A stretch of DNA of 64,000 bases from Anaerosporomusa subterranea (GTDB lineage Bacteria > Bacillota > Negativicutes > Sporomusales > Acetonemataceae): contig NZ_LSGP01000013.1 in NCBI RefSeq assembly GCF_001611555.1, forward strand, positions 310,001-374,000. The letters run 5' to 3'. A program made the translations under genes and the position numbers. The notes beneath the pieces were generated by a model, which did no database searches, was not told the origin of the DNA, and saw only the letters and a list, made by a program, of their open reading frames with translations. Shown in pieces: positions 26,440 to 36,392 of this stretch (positions within the stretch are counted from its first letter, which is position 1; the number at the start of each line of letters is the position of its first letter).

Positions 26440-27384
26440 CTAAATCAGGGTTTCATCAATAAGCAAACAGTAGCCGTTGGCGCAGTCACGGGCATTCATC
26501 CGCTGCCGACATTCAGGCTGTAATTCAAGCAATTCTACAGCACCTACTCCTGCTTCAACAATAACTCCATCAGACGTTAACGCATGAATTCTGCCGGGAT
26601 GTTTGTTAGTGCCAGCCAAGGAGGTCACAGTAGCAACTCTTGATTTGCACAATTTAAGCGACTTCTCTTTGTGGAAGCAGTAAGCACCCGGCCAGGGACA
26701 GAGACCACGAATGCGATTATGGATTTCTTGCGCAGATAGGGTCCAATCGATTCGTTCGACTTCTCTGGTCAATAGAGGAGCATATGTAGCTGCGGCATGG
26801 TCTTGAGAAGTTCGTGGTGCTTGTCCAGCTTCAGCTAGGGCTAATGTATCCAACAGTAAATCCGCTCCGGCGATCATTAGCTTGTCATGAAGTATGCCGG
26901 TTGTATCCTCTGGACCAATAGGAATCTCTTTTTTAAGTATCATATCGCCAGTATCCATACCGACATCCATATACATAGTAGTAACGCCTGTCGTCTGGTC
27001 ACCATTTATGATTGCCCAATGTATTGGCGCTGCTCCACGATAGCGAGGCAACAGTGACGCATGAACATTGATGCAACCAAGTCTTGGCAGATCAAGCATA
27101 TTCTTTGGCAGAATTTGACCATACGCAACTACTACGATAACATCGGGCGATAATAGACGTAGCTCTTGAAGAAAAGCCGGGTCCTTAATTTTACCCGGCT
27201 GGAGAACCGTTAAATTATAGTCAAGCGCAGCTTGTTTAATCGGCGATGGGCACATTTTTTTGCCGCGCCCTTTGGGACGATCTGGTTGAGTAACGACTGC
27301 AGCGACTTCGTGCCCTGCATTGACGATTGCATTCAAACAGGGAACTGCGAAATCAGGCGTACCCATGAAGACAACACGTAACAT
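26440..27384 (-). CDS. fmt: Methionyl-tRNA formyltransferase
   Basis: It formylates Met-tRNAi with 10-formyl-THF. The 314-residue length is typical. Motifs are FMGTPDFAVPCL, HASLLPRYRGAAPIHWAI (catalytic N-H-D set) and DVGMDTGDM. It is adjacent to def, which removes the formyl group later. Confidence 0.98.
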   Translation of the reverse strand: MLRVVFMGTPDFAVPCLNAIVNAGHEVAAVVTQPDRPKGRGKKMCPSPIKQAALDYNLTVLQPGKIKDPAFLQELRLLSPDVIVVVAYGQILPKNMLDLPRLGCINVHASLLPRYRGAAPIHWAIINGDQTTGVTTMYMDVGMDTGDMILKKEIPIGPEDTTGILHDKLMIAGADLLLDTLALAEAGQAPRTSQDHAAATYAPLLTREVERIDWTLSAQEIHNRIRGLCPWPGAYCFHKEKSLKLCKSRVATVTSLAGTNKHPGRIHALTSDGVIVEAGVGAVELLELQPECRQRMNARDCANGYCLLIDETLI

Positions 27385-27843
27385 TTATTTATTCCCCTTA
27401 TAAATCGTGTTTGAGCGTTCAATAAACAAAACGCCTTCAAGGTGGTCAATCTCGTGCTGCAACGCTCTTGCCAGTAAACCGTCGGCCACTATCCGAACTG
27501 ATTTGCCATTACGATCAAGCGCTTCAACAGTCACACGGCTAGCCCGTTCAACGTCACCAAAAACACCAGGAATGCTTAAACACCCCTCTGTTGCACATTC
27601 GAGTCCTTCATGTTCAACGATTTCCGGGTTGACTAATCCGATTAATCCGTCGCCGACATCAATAACGATAATTCGCTGCGAGACGCCTATTTGCGGCGCA
27701 GCTAGTCCTACACCATCTGCAACATACATAGTCTCGGTCATCGATTCAATGAGTTCCTTAATCTTCTTTGTAATCTTTTCCACCGGCGCAGCTTTTTGTT
27801 TAAGAACAGGATCGCCTGCTTTACGTATATCTAATATAGCCAT
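27385..27843 (-). CDS. def: Peptide deformylase
   Basis: A metalloenzyme removing N-formyl groups from new proteins. The 152 residues show GVGLAAPQIG, EGCLSIPG and QHEIDHLEGVLF (metal-binding Cys and two His). ATG at 27843 gives the usual start MAILDIRKAGDPVL; a longer frame of 58 extra codons has no ribosome binding site. It sits directly before fmt and after priA. Confidence 0.97.
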   Translation of the reverse strand: MAILDIRKAGDPVLKQKAAPVEKITKKIKELIESMTETMYVADGVGLAAPQIGVSQRIIVIDVGDGLIGLVNPEIVEHEGLECATEGCLSIPGVFGDVERASRVTVEALDRNGKSVRIVADGLLARALQHEIDHLEGVLFIERSNTIYKGNK

Positions 27844-27919
27844 TTGGGCCTCACCTTCTGATTTTGATAATAAGAATCTATTTTCTATTTTACTCTGGTT
27901 TATGCAGAAAGGCAAATGC

Positions 27920-30322
27920 TTACAACAGATTATAGGGATCCACATCCACTGTGATTCCTGCTTTTGAAACTTGCAGTAACTGAGCCAGCCTTTTCTTAAT
28001 ATCTGTTGATGATCCACATTTAATGAGGATGTTCATTCGAAATACATCCTTAACTTTAGCGATAGTTGAAGGAAACGGACCGAGAATTTCGACACCTGTG
28101 TCAACAATGGAGCTGCGTAAGGCAGCAGTAAAGAATTCCGCATCGCGTCGAGCGCTATTTTCGATTTCCGAAGAAATGGTGCAACGAATTAGGCGAATGA
28201 ACGGCGGATAGTTTAAACTCCGGCGAAAGTCGACTTCACATCCGAAAAATTGCCGGTAGTCCTGCGCTGCTCCTGACTGAACAGCATAGTGGTCAGGATT
28301 GTATGTCTGCACAATGACTGAACCGGCTTTTTGCCCGCGTCCGGCTCGGCCTGCGGCTTGGGTGACTAAGGCAAACGTCTTCTCCGCTGCCCGAAAATCC
28401 GGCAGATTTAGGGTACTATCTGCAGCCAAAATGCCAACGGCAGTTACATTGGCAATATCATGTCCTTTGGCAACCATTTGCGTGCCAAGCAGAAGATCAT
28501 ACTTGCCTGCTTGAAAATCCCTCAGAATAGTATCAGTTGCGAATCGGCCGCCAGTCGTGTCTCGATCCATTCGTAGTATTCGGGCATTCGGCAGCAGTCG
28601 CTTCAGCTCTTCTTCAGCTTTTTGCGTGCCCGCGCCAAAGTAGCGAATATAGCGACTCTCACAGACTGGGCATACATCGGGAACAGTTTCTTGACGTCGG
28701 CAATAATGGCAGCGCAAGCTCTGAGCGTCAGCATGATAGACAAGCGAGACTGCGCAATGCTGGCACCGCATCACGTGACCGCATTCCCGGCACAGCAAAA
28801 AAGTCGAGTGTCCGCGCCGATTTAATAGCACGATAGCCTGTTCGCCACGGCTGATGGTATCCTGTAATAAGCAAGCTAAACGGTCAGAAATAACGCTTCG
28901 TCTCCCCTGCGCCATCTCTTCTCTCATATCAACAACTTCTACGGACGGCAAAACAGCACCGTCAGCGCGTTCTGTCAATTCCAATAATGTGTATTGGTTC
29001 GACAATGCGGTTTGATAGGACTCGATGGCAGGGGTAGCGCTGCCAAGTATAACAATCGCCCCTGCTAATTCGGCTCGTTTTAATGCTACATCACGGGCGT
29101 GGTAGCGAGGTGACTCTTCTTGTTTATACGTGAATTCATGTTCTTCGTCAAGAACAATTAGACCTAGATTTGACATAGGTGCAAAAATAGCCGAGCGGGC
29201 GCCAATTACGATGCCGGCTTGGCCTTCACGTAGTCGTTGCCAGGCGTCATAGCGTTCTCGTAAGGACAACTTACTATGAAAAACAACGACATCATTGCCA
29301 AAACGATTCTTGAAACGATTAACGATTTGACTTGTCAATGCAATTTCCGGTACAAGGACTATTACTTGTCTGCCCTGGTTCCGCGTTGTTGCTGCCGCTT
29401 CCATATATATTTCAGTCTTGCCACTGCCAGTAATGCCATGTAACAAAAAGGGTTTAAAGACGTTACTAATAAGAGCGGATTGGATTTTTTCAAGACAGAT
29501 AGCCTGTTCTCTAGTCAATGGTTTGCGTTCAATGGTCGTGATTTCAGATTCTCTATAGCTGTCACATAGCTGAAGAATTGGCCGACAGGTTAGGACTCCG
29601 TCGCTTATTAGTTTCTGTACTCCGGTTATTGATATGCCAAGTTGTTTCAGCGATTCCTTCGTCATCGCGCCTTTTTCTAACAGTGTTTCTAATACACGAC
29701 GTTGCGCAGGTCTTTTAACATATTCTGGTAGAGACTGACGGGCTAAGGCAGGGTCGGCTAAGCAGTATTCCTGAACAAATCGGCTTTGTTGGCGGGTTTT
29801 CGCTTGGCTATCAATTACGACTAGCTTACGGTTGACGAGAAGTTGTAGTTTGCTCAGTATGTCAAGACCGAATCGACGCACCAAAGCATCTCTGTCCACA
29901 GGTTGCTTAGCTCCGATGAAAGCAATCAGACTGAGACTACCGTCAAAGACTTCACTGGTGGGCATGGGATCACAACTATTTAAATGGTAGAGTTGCTGAG
30001 TCTTAATCCCCTTTTTACCTGGTACGAATAATCGTAAGGCTTCAGCAAGAGTACAGAGATAATAGTCTGATAGCCATTGTGCCAATTGTAACATCGAGTC
30101 ATCAAACCAAGGAAAATTATCGAGCGCCGTCTTTACTTGTTTTAATTCCGCCGGATCGCCATCGCGGGTTGCAATAATAAAACCCTCAGCCTCTCTATTG
30201 CCAAAAGGAACAATAACTCGCCAGCCTGGTGCGAGAAAGTCAAGCTCAGGTGGTATTATATAGCTGAATGCCTGCTGCAAGGAGCGCGTAGGCACATTGA
30301 TTATGATCTCGCCAATTTTCAT
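27920..30322 (-). CDS. priA: Primosomal helicase PriA
   Basis: It restarts stalled replication forks by loading the primosome. The 800 residues have an N-terminal DNA-binding region, a Walker A in GITGSGKTEIY, DEEH motif II, and eight Cys in two zinc clusters (CRECGHVMRCQHC and CHYCRRQ...CPVC) inside the helicase. There is a 75-nt gap to def. Confidence 0.97.
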   Translation of the reverse strand: MKIGEIIINVPTRSLQQAFSYIIPPELDFLAPGWRVIVPFGNREAEGFIIATRDGDPAELKQVKTALDNFPWFDDSMLQLAQWLSDYYLCTLAEALRLFVPGKKGIKTQQLYHLNSCDPMPTSEVFDGSLSLIAFIGAKQPVDRDALVRRFGLDILSKLQLLVNRKLVVIDSQAKTRQQSRFVQEYCLADPALARQSLPEYVKRPAQRRVLETLLEKGAMTKESLKQLGISITGVQKLISDGVLTCRPILQLCDSYRESEITTIERKPLTREQAICLEKIQSALISNVFKPFLLHGITGSGKTEIYMEAAATTRNQGRQVIVLVPEIALTSQIVNRFKNRFGNDVVVFHSKLSLRERYDAWQRLREGQAGIVIGARSAIFAPMSNLGLIVLDEEHEFTYKQEESPRYHARDVALKRAELAGAIVILGSATPAIESYQTALSNQYTLLELTERADGAVLPSVEVVDMREEMAQGRRSVISDRLACLLQDTISRGEQAIVLLNRRGHSTFLLCRECGHVMRCQHCAVSLVYHADAQSLRCHYCRRQETVPDVCPVCESRYIRYFGAGTQKAEEELKRLLPNARILRMDRDTTGGRFATDTILRDFQAGKYDLLLGTQMVAKGHDIANVTAVGILAADSTLNLPDFRAAEKTFALVTQAAGRAGRGQKAGSVIVQTYNPDHYAVQSGAAQDYRQFFGCEVDFRRSLNYPPFIRLIRCTISSEIENSARRDAEFFTAALRSSIVDTGVEILGPFPSTIAKVKDVFRMNILIKCGSSTDIKKRLAQLLQVSKAGITVDVDPYNLL

Positions 30323-30425
30323 GAAGTGTTCCTTTATCCTTAAATAATGCTATTATACTACATTGGCTGTAGAAAGCCAAAATCCTCTTCATCCATGTTT
30401 GAAGAATGTCGAAGTTAGTCATAAA

Positions 30426-30462
30426 CTGGTTTGGGCTCCGCCATTAGCGGAGCCCAAACCAG
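30426..30462 (-). terminator. Long perfect stem-loop, likely terminator
   Basis: A perfect 16-bp stem (CTGGTTTGGGCTCCGC and its complement) with loop CATTA lies directly after the stop codon of the 58-residue ORF. It is followed on the minus strand by TTTATGAC, so the T-run is short. Confidence 0.65.
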
Positions 30463-30639
30463 CTATCGAATATGCATTTTTTCCGAATAGGGATGCAATA
30501 TTTCTCTCAGCGAGCAGTCATCCAAACAACTTGAACCGGCGTATGGGCTAACATCCCATTCCTCTGCAGCCTCCATGGCCGGGCGTTTATAATAATGTTT
30601 AAATCTCTGTTTTCCTGGCGGTTTGAAACGCATGAACAT
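30463..30639 (-). CDS. Small hypothetical protein (58 aa)
   Basis: An ORF with ATG at 30639, GGAG 8 nt upstream, and TAG at 30463-30465. The 58-residue product is basic at its N-terminus (MRFKPPGKQRFKHYYKRP) and has two Cys (SSCLDDCSL) that could bind metal. It begins 11 nt after the HMA-like gene, so they likely share an mRNA, and ends at a strong stem-loop. No family is recognised. Confidence 0.65.
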   Translation of the reverse strand: MFMRFKPPGKQRFKHYYKRPAMEAAEEWDVSPYAGSSCLDDCSLREILHPYSEKMHIR

Positions 30640-30650
30640 AAAATCAACTC

Positions 30651-30878
30651 CTATTCCCTGATGGAGTAGCCAAGTGTCTGTAGCGTTTCTTCGATATATC
30701 CACTTTTAACCATGTTGGGGTCATATTCTACAGATACCTGCTTATTAGTCTGATCCACGTTTACATGGCTTACACCATCAAGATGAGATAGAGTATGCTC
30801 GATGCGGTCAACGCAATGTTCACCCATAAGACCGCCGATCCGGTACACAGAATTCGTGGTCTTGTCTCGTGTCTTCAT
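30651..30878 (-). CDS. HMA-like protein lacking the first metal Cys
   Basis: The 75 residues have the fold pattern of a CopZ-type heavy-metal-associated domain (VYRIGGLMGEHCVDRIEHTL, then DGVSHVNVD and ETLQTLGYSI). The GMxCxxC metal loop reads GLMGEHC: the first Cys is Gly, so normal Cu(I) binding is doubtful. It starts behind GGGAGG. It lies between metK and the 58-residue ORF, with no P1B ATPase nearby. Confidence 0.85.
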   Translation of the reverse strand: MKTRDKTTNSVYRIGGLMGEHCVDRIEHTLSHLDGVSHVNVDQTNKQVSVEYDPNMVKSGYIEETLQTLGYSIRE

Positions 30879-30986
30879 TTCGTCTCACTACCCTCCCTTC
30901 TTATCGTGAATAGTGCCAACTGTTGTAGTATAGCCCGATTTTAATGTTTTCACCGCAAAACAAGGCTGCCTAATGAGTGCGGAAAT

Positions 30987-31022
30987 AAAAGGACGGTACT
31001 ACAAGCGTAGTATCGTCCTTTT
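30987..31022 (-). terminator. Terminator of metK
   Basis: A stem of AAAAGGACGrTACTAC with its complement and loop AAGC is followed by U-rich sequence on the minus strand, 18 nt after the metK stop. Confidence 0.88.
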
Positions 31023-31039
31023 GTGAAATCTTATGAGTA

Positions 31040-32224
31040 TTACTTGATCCCTGCATCAGTGCGGAGCAGAGTTGCTTTATCTGTTCTCTCCCAAGGCAGG
31101 TCTACATCAACCCGACCAAAGTGGCCATACGCAGCAGTCTGACGGTAAATCGGACGTCTCAAATCAAGTGATTGGATGATTGCGGCAGGTCGCAGGTCAA
31201 AATGCTTTTGGACCAACTGAGAGATCAGCGCTTCGTCAACCTTGGCTGTGCCAAAAGTTTCCACTAATACGGAAACTGGCTTGGCAATGCCGATAGCATA
31301 GGCGAGCTGAATTTCACATTTATCAGCCAATCCAGCGGCTACTACATTTTTAGCAACATAGCGCGCCGCATACGCCGCCGAGCGATCAACCTTTGTAGGA
31401 TCTTTTCCTGAAAAGGCACCGCCGCCATGACGAGCCATGCCACCATAGGTGTCAACAATGATCTTTCTGCCTGTAAGCCCAGAATCGCCTTGTGGTCCGC
31501 CAACAACAAAACGTCCGGTTGGATTAATATAGTATTTCGTATTTTCATCAAGTAAATGTGCCGGTACGATCGGTTTGATAACGTGTTCAATAATATCGTT
31601 GTTAATTTGTATCCCTTCCACGTCAGGACTATGCTGAGAAGATATGACAATGGTATCAACCCGGACTGGTTTGCCCTCTTCATATTCGACGGTGACTTGA
31701 GTTTTTCCATCAGGACGCAAATAATTCATCTTTCCGTTCTTGCGAACTTCAGATAAACGGTGCGCAAGCTTATGCGCTAGGGAAATGGGCAAAGGCATAT
31801 ATTCAGGCGTTTCATTTGTCGCAAAACCAAACATCATGCCTTGGTCGCCGGCGCCAATGGATTCAACTGTTTCGAGTTCGCCTTTTTTCGCTTCAAACGA
31901 TTTGTTAACTCCTAAAGCAATATCAGCAGATTGTTCATCAATGGAAGTTATTACACCGCAGGTCTCACTGTCAAAACCATACTTGGCACGAGTGTATCCG
32001 ATATCGCGAATCGTGTGTCGAACAATTTTGGGGATATCGACATAGCAGTTGGTGGTGATTTCACCGACAACATGGACTAAACCAGTGGTGATCAGCGTTT
32101 CGCATGCTACACGGGCATAAGGATCTTGCGCCAGTATGGCGTCAAGTACACTATCCGAGATTTGGTCGGCGATTTTGTCAGGATGTCCTTCAGTAACCGA
32201 CTCTGAAGTAAAAAGTCTACGCAT
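31040..32224 (-). CDS. metK: S-adenosylmethionine synthetase
   Basis: It makes SAM from Met and ATP. The 394-residue protein shows [29 protein letters not shown] and [19 protein letters not shown] at 32224 follows AGGAGG by about 9 nt; longer frames run back into the SAM riboswitch. It is a single-gene unit controlled by that riboswitch, with its own terminator. Confidence 0.98.
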   Translation of the reverse strand: MRRLFTSESVTEGHPDKIADQISDSVLDAILAQDPYARVACETLITTGLVHVVGEITTNCYVDIPKIVRHTIRDIGYTRAKYGFDSETCGVITSIDEQSADIALGVNKSFEAKKGELETVESIGAGDQGMMFGFATNETPEYMPLPISLAHKLAHRLSEVRKNGKMNYLRPDGKTQVTVEYEEGKPVRVDTIVISSQHSPDVEGIQINNDIIEHVIKPIVPAHLLDENTKYYINPTGRFVVGGPQGDSGLTGRKIIVDTYGGMARHGGGAFSGKDPTKVDRSAAYAARYVAKNVVAAGLADKCEIQLAYAIGIAKPVSVLVETFGTAKVDEALISQLVQKHFDLRPAAIIQSLDLRRPIYRQTAAYGHFGRVDVDLPWERTDKATLLRTDAGIK

Positions 32225-32259
32225 AGATATATACCTCCTAATTACTATCCTTTCACAGT

Positions 32260-32396
32260 AAAAAAAAACTCCCTCAAGAGAGGGTGTTATTCTCTCCCAT
32301 CTTGCGGCTATTCCGCAGGACTTGGCACCGTTTTGAGAATGCTCAAATGGTTGCCGCGGTTTCATCGGGCCTGTCCCTCCACCAACTCTTGATGAG
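32260..32396 (-). ncRNA. SAM-I riboswitch (S-box) with terminator
   Basis: Minus-strand sequence has the S-box signature: AGAGTTGGTGGAGGGAC, GGCCCGATGAAACC, CGGCAACC, GGTGCCAAGTCCTGC, and P1 closing by CTCATC with GATGGG. The aptamer is 32294-32396. A stem with GAGGG and a run of nine U (32262-32286) forms the terminator. It should shut metK off when SAM is plentiful. Confidence 0.96.
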
Positions 32397-32423
32397 TAGT
32401 ACTATGTAATTTTCACCATGATT

Positions 32424-32452
32424 ATTCTACGGGATAAGGGCATAAAATGCAA
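32424..32452 (-). promoter_or_regulatory. metK promoter
   Basis: TTGCAT (32447-32452) and TAGAAT (32424-32429) on the minus strand are 17 bp apart, about 28 nt before the first base pair of the S-box. Confidence 0.75.
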
Positions 32453-32471
32453 CAGGTTTTTAGCAAATATT

Positions 32472-33662
32472 TTATAAGAGTTGAGAAACTTTATTCAAAA
32501 TTACTAGTGCAACCTCATCTTTCGACATCAGAGGTAAATCCTCTATATGTCCATCACGGAAAATCAACTTAGCAATATTCGTATCTGTGTTAAAGCCTGC
32601 GCCTGGTAATGTCACATCATTAGCCACAATCATGTCTAAATTTTTGCGAGTTAATTTTTCCTGAGCGTGTAGCAATAAATCTTGCGTCTCTGCTGCAAAA
32701 CCAACTAAAACCTGCTTTTGTTTGTGTTGGCCAAGCTCAGAGAGAATGTCAGGATTTTTCTCTAACTCTAAAACCAAACTATCGCCGGTTTTTTTTATTT
32801 TATGCACTGCAGCCTGTTTGGGACGATAATCGGCGACAGCAGCTGCCTTGATCACGATGTTTGAGTCATCATATTCAGACAATACAGCATCCCGCATCGC
32901 TGCTGCTGTTTCGACATCAATCCGCCTAACTCCTTGCGGCGTAGGTAAGGAAACAGGGCCAGATATCAGAACAACATTAGCTCCCATTTTAGCTGCCGCT
33001 TTTGCAATCGCATAGCCCATTTTTCCGCTTGATCGGTTTCCAACAAAGCGTACCGGGTCAATTGGTTCTCGCGTTCCTCCTGCGGTGACGATTACCTTCT
33101 TATCTTTGAGTATTCCGCGAGAGGAAAGCACGGCCGCAATTTCATCTACAATTCGTCCAGGGGCTGCCAGTCGTCCAGGACCTTCGGTGCCGCAAGCCAA
33201 CAAACCGGATTCGGGATCGACAAAATAATACCCGAGATTTGCGAGTTTGCTCAGGTTGTTTTGGACAATGGGGTTCTGATACATGTGTGTATTCATAGCG
33301 GGAGCCAAGAGAATCGGCGCTTGGGTGGCCATAACCGTAGTAGAAAGCATATCATCAGCAATTCCATTGGCAATCTTACCAATGATATTGGCCGTTGCTG
33401 GTGCGATGACCATGATATCTGCTAGAGTTGCCAGTGCAATATGAGCTACATGCCATTGCTTTGGCTCATCCCACATACTAACAGCAACCGGATTGCCGCT
33501 CATTTCACGAAATGTTAACGGAGTGACAAATTGGGCTGAGGCCTGTGTCATAATAACATGCACACTGGCGCCAGCCTTTCTTAACAAACTGACAATTTCA
33601 ACAGCTTTATATGCGGCAATGCCGCCAGTCACGCCAATAACAACGTTTTTCCCTGCTAGCAC
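32472..33662 (-). CDS. coaBC: Phosphopantothenoylcysteine decarboxylase/synthase
   Basis: A bifunctional enzyme of coenzyme A synthesis. The 396 residues have an N-terminal flavin-dependent decarboxylase (GVTGGIAAYK, PAMNTHMYQNP, and a Cys in GLLACGTEGPGR) and a C-terminal synthetase (ITAGGTREPIDPVRFVGNRSSGKMG). It lies 11 nt after rpoZ, the standard gmk-rpoZ-coaBC order. Confidence 0.97.
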   Translation of the reverse strand: MLAGKNVVIGVTGGIAAYKAVEIVSLLRKAGASVHVIMTQASAQFVTPLTFREMSGNPVAVSMWDEPKQWHVAHIALATLADIMVIAPATANIIGKIANGIADDMLSTTVMATQAPILLAPAMNTHMYQNPIVQNNLSKLANLGYYFVDPESGLLACGTEGPGRLAAPGRIVDEIAAVLSSRGILKDKKVIVTAGGTREPIDPVRFVGNRSSGKMGYAIAKAAAKMGANVVLISGPVSLPTPQGVRRIDVETAAAMRDAVLSEYDDSNIVIKAAAVADYRPKQAAVHKIKKTGDSLVLELEKNPDILSELGQHKQKQVLVGFAAETQDLLLHAQEKLTRKNLDMIVANDVTLPGAGFNTDTNIAKLIFRDGHIEDLPLMSKDEVALVILNKVSQLL

Positions 33663-33673
33663 TTGCGATCCTC

Positions 33674-33880
33674 CTATTTAATGCCGACTTTCGTTCGTTC
33701 AAAGGAAACATGATTTTGAATAATCTCTTCCAACGCTAACGTGACAGGTTTATTGGATTTGCTGTCGGCCGTTGTTGCTTCCCCGCTCATGATTTCGCGT
33801 GCTCGTTTAGCGGTTAGGACTACGAGTGTGTATTTGCTATCCACTTTGTTGACGAGCACATCTAATGAAGGATGGATCAT
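33674..33880 (-). CDS. rpoZ: RNA polymerase omega subunit
   Basis: A 68-residue subunit that supports RNA polymerase assembly. The sequence PSLDVLVNKVDSKYTLVVL followed by AKRAREI matches the family. It overlaps the gmk stop by 4 nt. Confidence 0.93.
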   Translation of the reverse strand: MIHPSLDVLVNKVDSKYTLVVLTAKRAREIMSGEATTADSKSNKPVTLALEEIIQNHVSFERTKVGIK

Positions 33881-34515
33881 AAGTCTGCCTCCTTAGGCGA
33901 TATTTGCCTGCCGGCAATTTCGTGAACGATTTCCTTATTACGTGCAACAAGGCACTTTTCAGCTTCAACGATAGCGGCAATTTTCCTGACTGCCTCCGGC
34001 ACTTCATCATTGACAACAACATATTGGTAATTGTAAATAAACGAGAGTTCCTGATATACGCAACTCAAACGCAAATCAATGAGGTCTTGCGTTTCAGTCC
34101 CCCGCTTATGTATCCGCGTTTCCAGTTCATTAATTGAAGGCGGAACAATAAAGACAAATACTCCTTGCGGAAATTTATCTTTAACCTGCATAGCACCTTG
34201 AATATCAATCTCGAGAATAACATCTAGGCCACTTTGTAGTTGTTCCTTAACATACTTTATGGGCGTGCCATAGAATCGCCCATAAACCTCGGCCCACTCC
34301 AGAAGTTCATCATTGGCAGCCATCGATTTGAAGTCTGCCTCGGAAACAAACCAGTAATTAACACCGTTTATTTCACCTGGGCGAGGCGACCGTGTTGTAG
34401 CTGAAACAGAATAGTGCAGGTTAGGATAGTTCTGCAGCAATTCTTTGCATATTGTCCCCTTCCCGGTCCCGGAAGGGCCGGAAAGTACGACTAATATTCC
34501 CTGCCGCGCCATCAT
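33877..34515 (-). CDS. gmk: Guanylate kinase
   Basis: It phosphorylates GMP to GDP. The 212 residues have the P-loop SGPSGTGKGT, the GMP-binding TTRSPRPGE, and YGTP. It begins 33 nt after remA and overlaps rpoZ. Confidence 0.97.
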   Translation of the reverse strand: MMARQGILVVLSGPSGTGKGTICKELLQNYPNLHYSVSATTRSPRPGEINGVNYWFVSEADFKSMAANDELLEWAEVYGRFYGTPIKYVKEQLQSGLDVILEIDIQGAMQVKDKFPQGVFVFIVPPSINELETRIHKRGTETQDLIDLRLSCVYQELSFIYNYQYVVVNDEVPEAVRKIAAIVEAEKCLVARNKEIVHEIAGRQISPKEADL

Positions 34516-34548
34516 ATAGACTCCTTCTATCAGATATAATTTTACTGT

Positions 34549-34815
34549 TTATTCTGCAGCATCGTCGCTGACATCTTTGCTGACTAACCGATGGGCAACC
34601 GTCTCTGGTTGCACAGCCGAAAGAATGACATGATCACTATCAGCAATGATGACCGCGCGGGTTCTGCGTCCATAGGTTGCGTCGATCAGCATGCCCCGAT
34701 CGCGTGCTTCTTGGATAATGCGCTTGATGGGAGCCGATTCCGGACTCACGATTGATATGATCCGATTGGCGGAGACGATATTGCCGAAACCGATGTTGAT
34801 GAGTTTGATATCCAT
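34549..34815 (-). CDS. remA: RemA/DUF370 family DNA-binding regulator
   Basis: An 88-residue protein of the RemA family ([20 protein letters not shown], then [24 protein letters not shown]). In Bacillus subtilis RemA activates matrix and osmoprotection genes. The yicC-remA-gmk-rpoZ order is conserved in Bacillota. Confidence 0.93.
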   Translation of the reverse strand: MDIKLINIGFGNIVSANRIISIVSPESAPIKRIIQEARDRGMLIDATYGRRTRAVIIADSDHVILSAVQPETVAHRLVSKDVSDDAAE

Positions 34816-34855
34816 TAATAAAAACCTCCTACTCTTATTCGAACTGCAGCCTACA

Positions 34856-35740
34856 TTACTCTATGTTTTGGATTTGTTCTCTGACCTTCTCCAGTTCACT
34901 TTTCATTTCAACAACAAGGTTTGCGACAGTAAAATCGTTTGCTTTAGAGGCAATCGTATTCGTCTCGCGATTGATTTCTTGCAAAAGAAAGTCCAGTTTT
35001 CGGCCAACCGATTCATCGGAATCAATGGTTCGATAGAACTGATCAAAATGACTGTTTAGACGGACTAACTCTTCTGTAAAATTGGTGCGTTCGGCGAAGC
35101 AAGCAACTTCCTGCAACACACGCGCCTCATCAGGTTGGTTCCCAAGCAACGAAAGCGTTTCACGCAGACGCACCAGAAGTCGTTCGTTATATTCCTCGAT
35201 GATTTGGGGAGCACGCTCTTCGATAACTGCAGCATGTTTAGCGATAATGCCTAGACGATGTGATAGGTCTTTTTCGATATTTGCACCTTCCCTCGTGCGC
35301 ATTTTGAGTAGATTATCGACTGCGCTATCAAGGGCGACCGATAGTTTGGGCCATAGCTGTTCGGCGTCTTCCACAACCTCTTCCGACTTGAGAACATCCG
35401 GATAGGAAGCGATTTGCCTAAGTGCGATATCTGCAGGTAAATCTAGAACATCGGCCAACTCTCTTAATGCTTTATAGTAAGCGATCGCCAATTCTTTGTC
35501 AACCCTTAAGGATCGTTTCTTCCCCCCGTACTCATCTAGTGTGATATAAACGTCGATACGCCCCCTGGCTAATGAATCTGCCACGCGGCGCCGAATTCGA
35601 TCCTCGAGGGAGTTAAGATTTTTAGGCATACGGATAACAATTTCATTATAACGATGATTGACTGCTTTGATCTCCACAGTGAAGCGATGATGGTTGTCCA
35701 TGAATTCGCCGCGGCCGAAGCCGGTCATACTTTTCAACAC
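34856..35740 (-). CDS. yicC: YicC/YloC family endoribonuclease
   Basis: A 294-residue protein of the YicC family, which has been reported as an RNase. It begins [10 protein letters not shown] and ends with the conserved [17 protein letters not shown] region and a helix. GTG at 35740, 6 nt after GGAG, gives the usual MLKSMTGF start; the frame continues upstream without a better site. A TATAAT (35768-35773, minus strand) may be its -10. Confidence 0.9.
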   Translation of the reverse strand: MLKSMTGFGRGEFMDNHHRFTVEIKAVNHRYNEIVIRMPKNLNSLEDRIRRRVADSLARGRIDVYITLDEYGGKKRSLRVDKELAIAYYKALRELADVLDLPADIALRQIASYPDVLKSEEVVEDAEQLWPKLSVALDSAVDNLLKMRTREGANIEKDLSHRLGIIAKHAAVIEERAPQIIEEYNERLLVRLRETLSLLGNQPDEARVLQEVACFAERTNFTEELVRLNSHFDQFYRTIDSDESVGRKLDFLLQEINRETNTIASKANDFTVANLVVEMKSELEKVREQIQNIE

Positions 35741-35775
35741 CGGAAACTCCTCTCTTCGCATAGCATTATTATATT

Positions 35776-36369
35776 CTAGAGTACTTTTTCAAGATCAAAG
35801 AAAAAAGATCGATTATGCTTGGTATCATCAGTTAGCAACAATAAAACGGGGCGATTTCGTAAGAGCGTTTTGTCAACAAAATATAAATAGAATTGGGCAC
35901 TAGCCAGTATTTTTCCATTAACGTTGTATTGAGAATAAGTTGGAGGAGATATGTAGTATGCGGTAAGGGTTTGTTTATCTTGCACTAGCTTTGCATTTAG
36001 CTTTACCGGCGCAGAGGGGTCTTGCGAATGGATAGTGATACTAAAGACTAGATAACCATTATATTGGGCAAGCGCCTTCTCGCTATTTTCGAGAAGAATA
36101 GGTTGATTACTGAGAGCTTTCTCCCGAGCATTTGCAGCAACTAATATATATGGTGTGAAAATTTGAGCCTGCTCAGTGAATTCGCTCAGTCTTTGTGCTT
36201 TCTCTTCAAACGCCGTCCATGGCGTCATGAATGACGAATAGTTTTCAAATGCTAAGCGGCGACCATACTCTTGGGCATCACGAATGATAAACGTATTAAC
36301 AGGAGACATCGCCAGTGTTTGGCTAGCGATTAGCAAAAGCAAAAAAACGCAAACCACAATTTTTTTCAT
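35776..36369 (-). CDS. Secreted or lipid-free periplasmic hypothetical protein
   Basis: The 197 residues begin with a clear signal peptide (MKKIVVCVFLLLLIASQTLA, probable cleavage after LA). The remainder has no recognised domain; it is beta-rich with many Tyr. ATG at 36369 follows a G-run. It sits between dapF and yicC, so it may be exported with either. The function is unknown. Confidence 0.65.
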   Translation of the reverse strand: MKKIVVCVFLLLLIASQTLAMSPVNTFIIRDAQEYGRRLAFENYSSFMTPWTAFEEKAQRLSEFTEQAQIFTPYILVAANAREKALSNQPILLENSEKALAQYNGYLVFSITIHSQDPSAPVKLNAKLVQDKQTLTAYYISPPTYSQYNVNGKILASAQFYLYFVDKTLLRNRPVLLLLTDDTKHNRSFFFDLEKVL

Positions 36370-36392
36370 AATGCCCCCCCGCGACAAATAAT

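Noticed and set aside
27407-27967. A 186-codon plus-strand frame over def
   Set aside because: It lies antisense to def and the priA end, which are clear families; it is Ser/Thr-rich in the way shadow frames often are.
32225-32365. A 47-residue N-terminal extension of MetK
   Set aside because: It would read through the SAM riboswitch and terminator; the ATG at 32224 has a strong ribosome binding site and gives the usual N-terminus.
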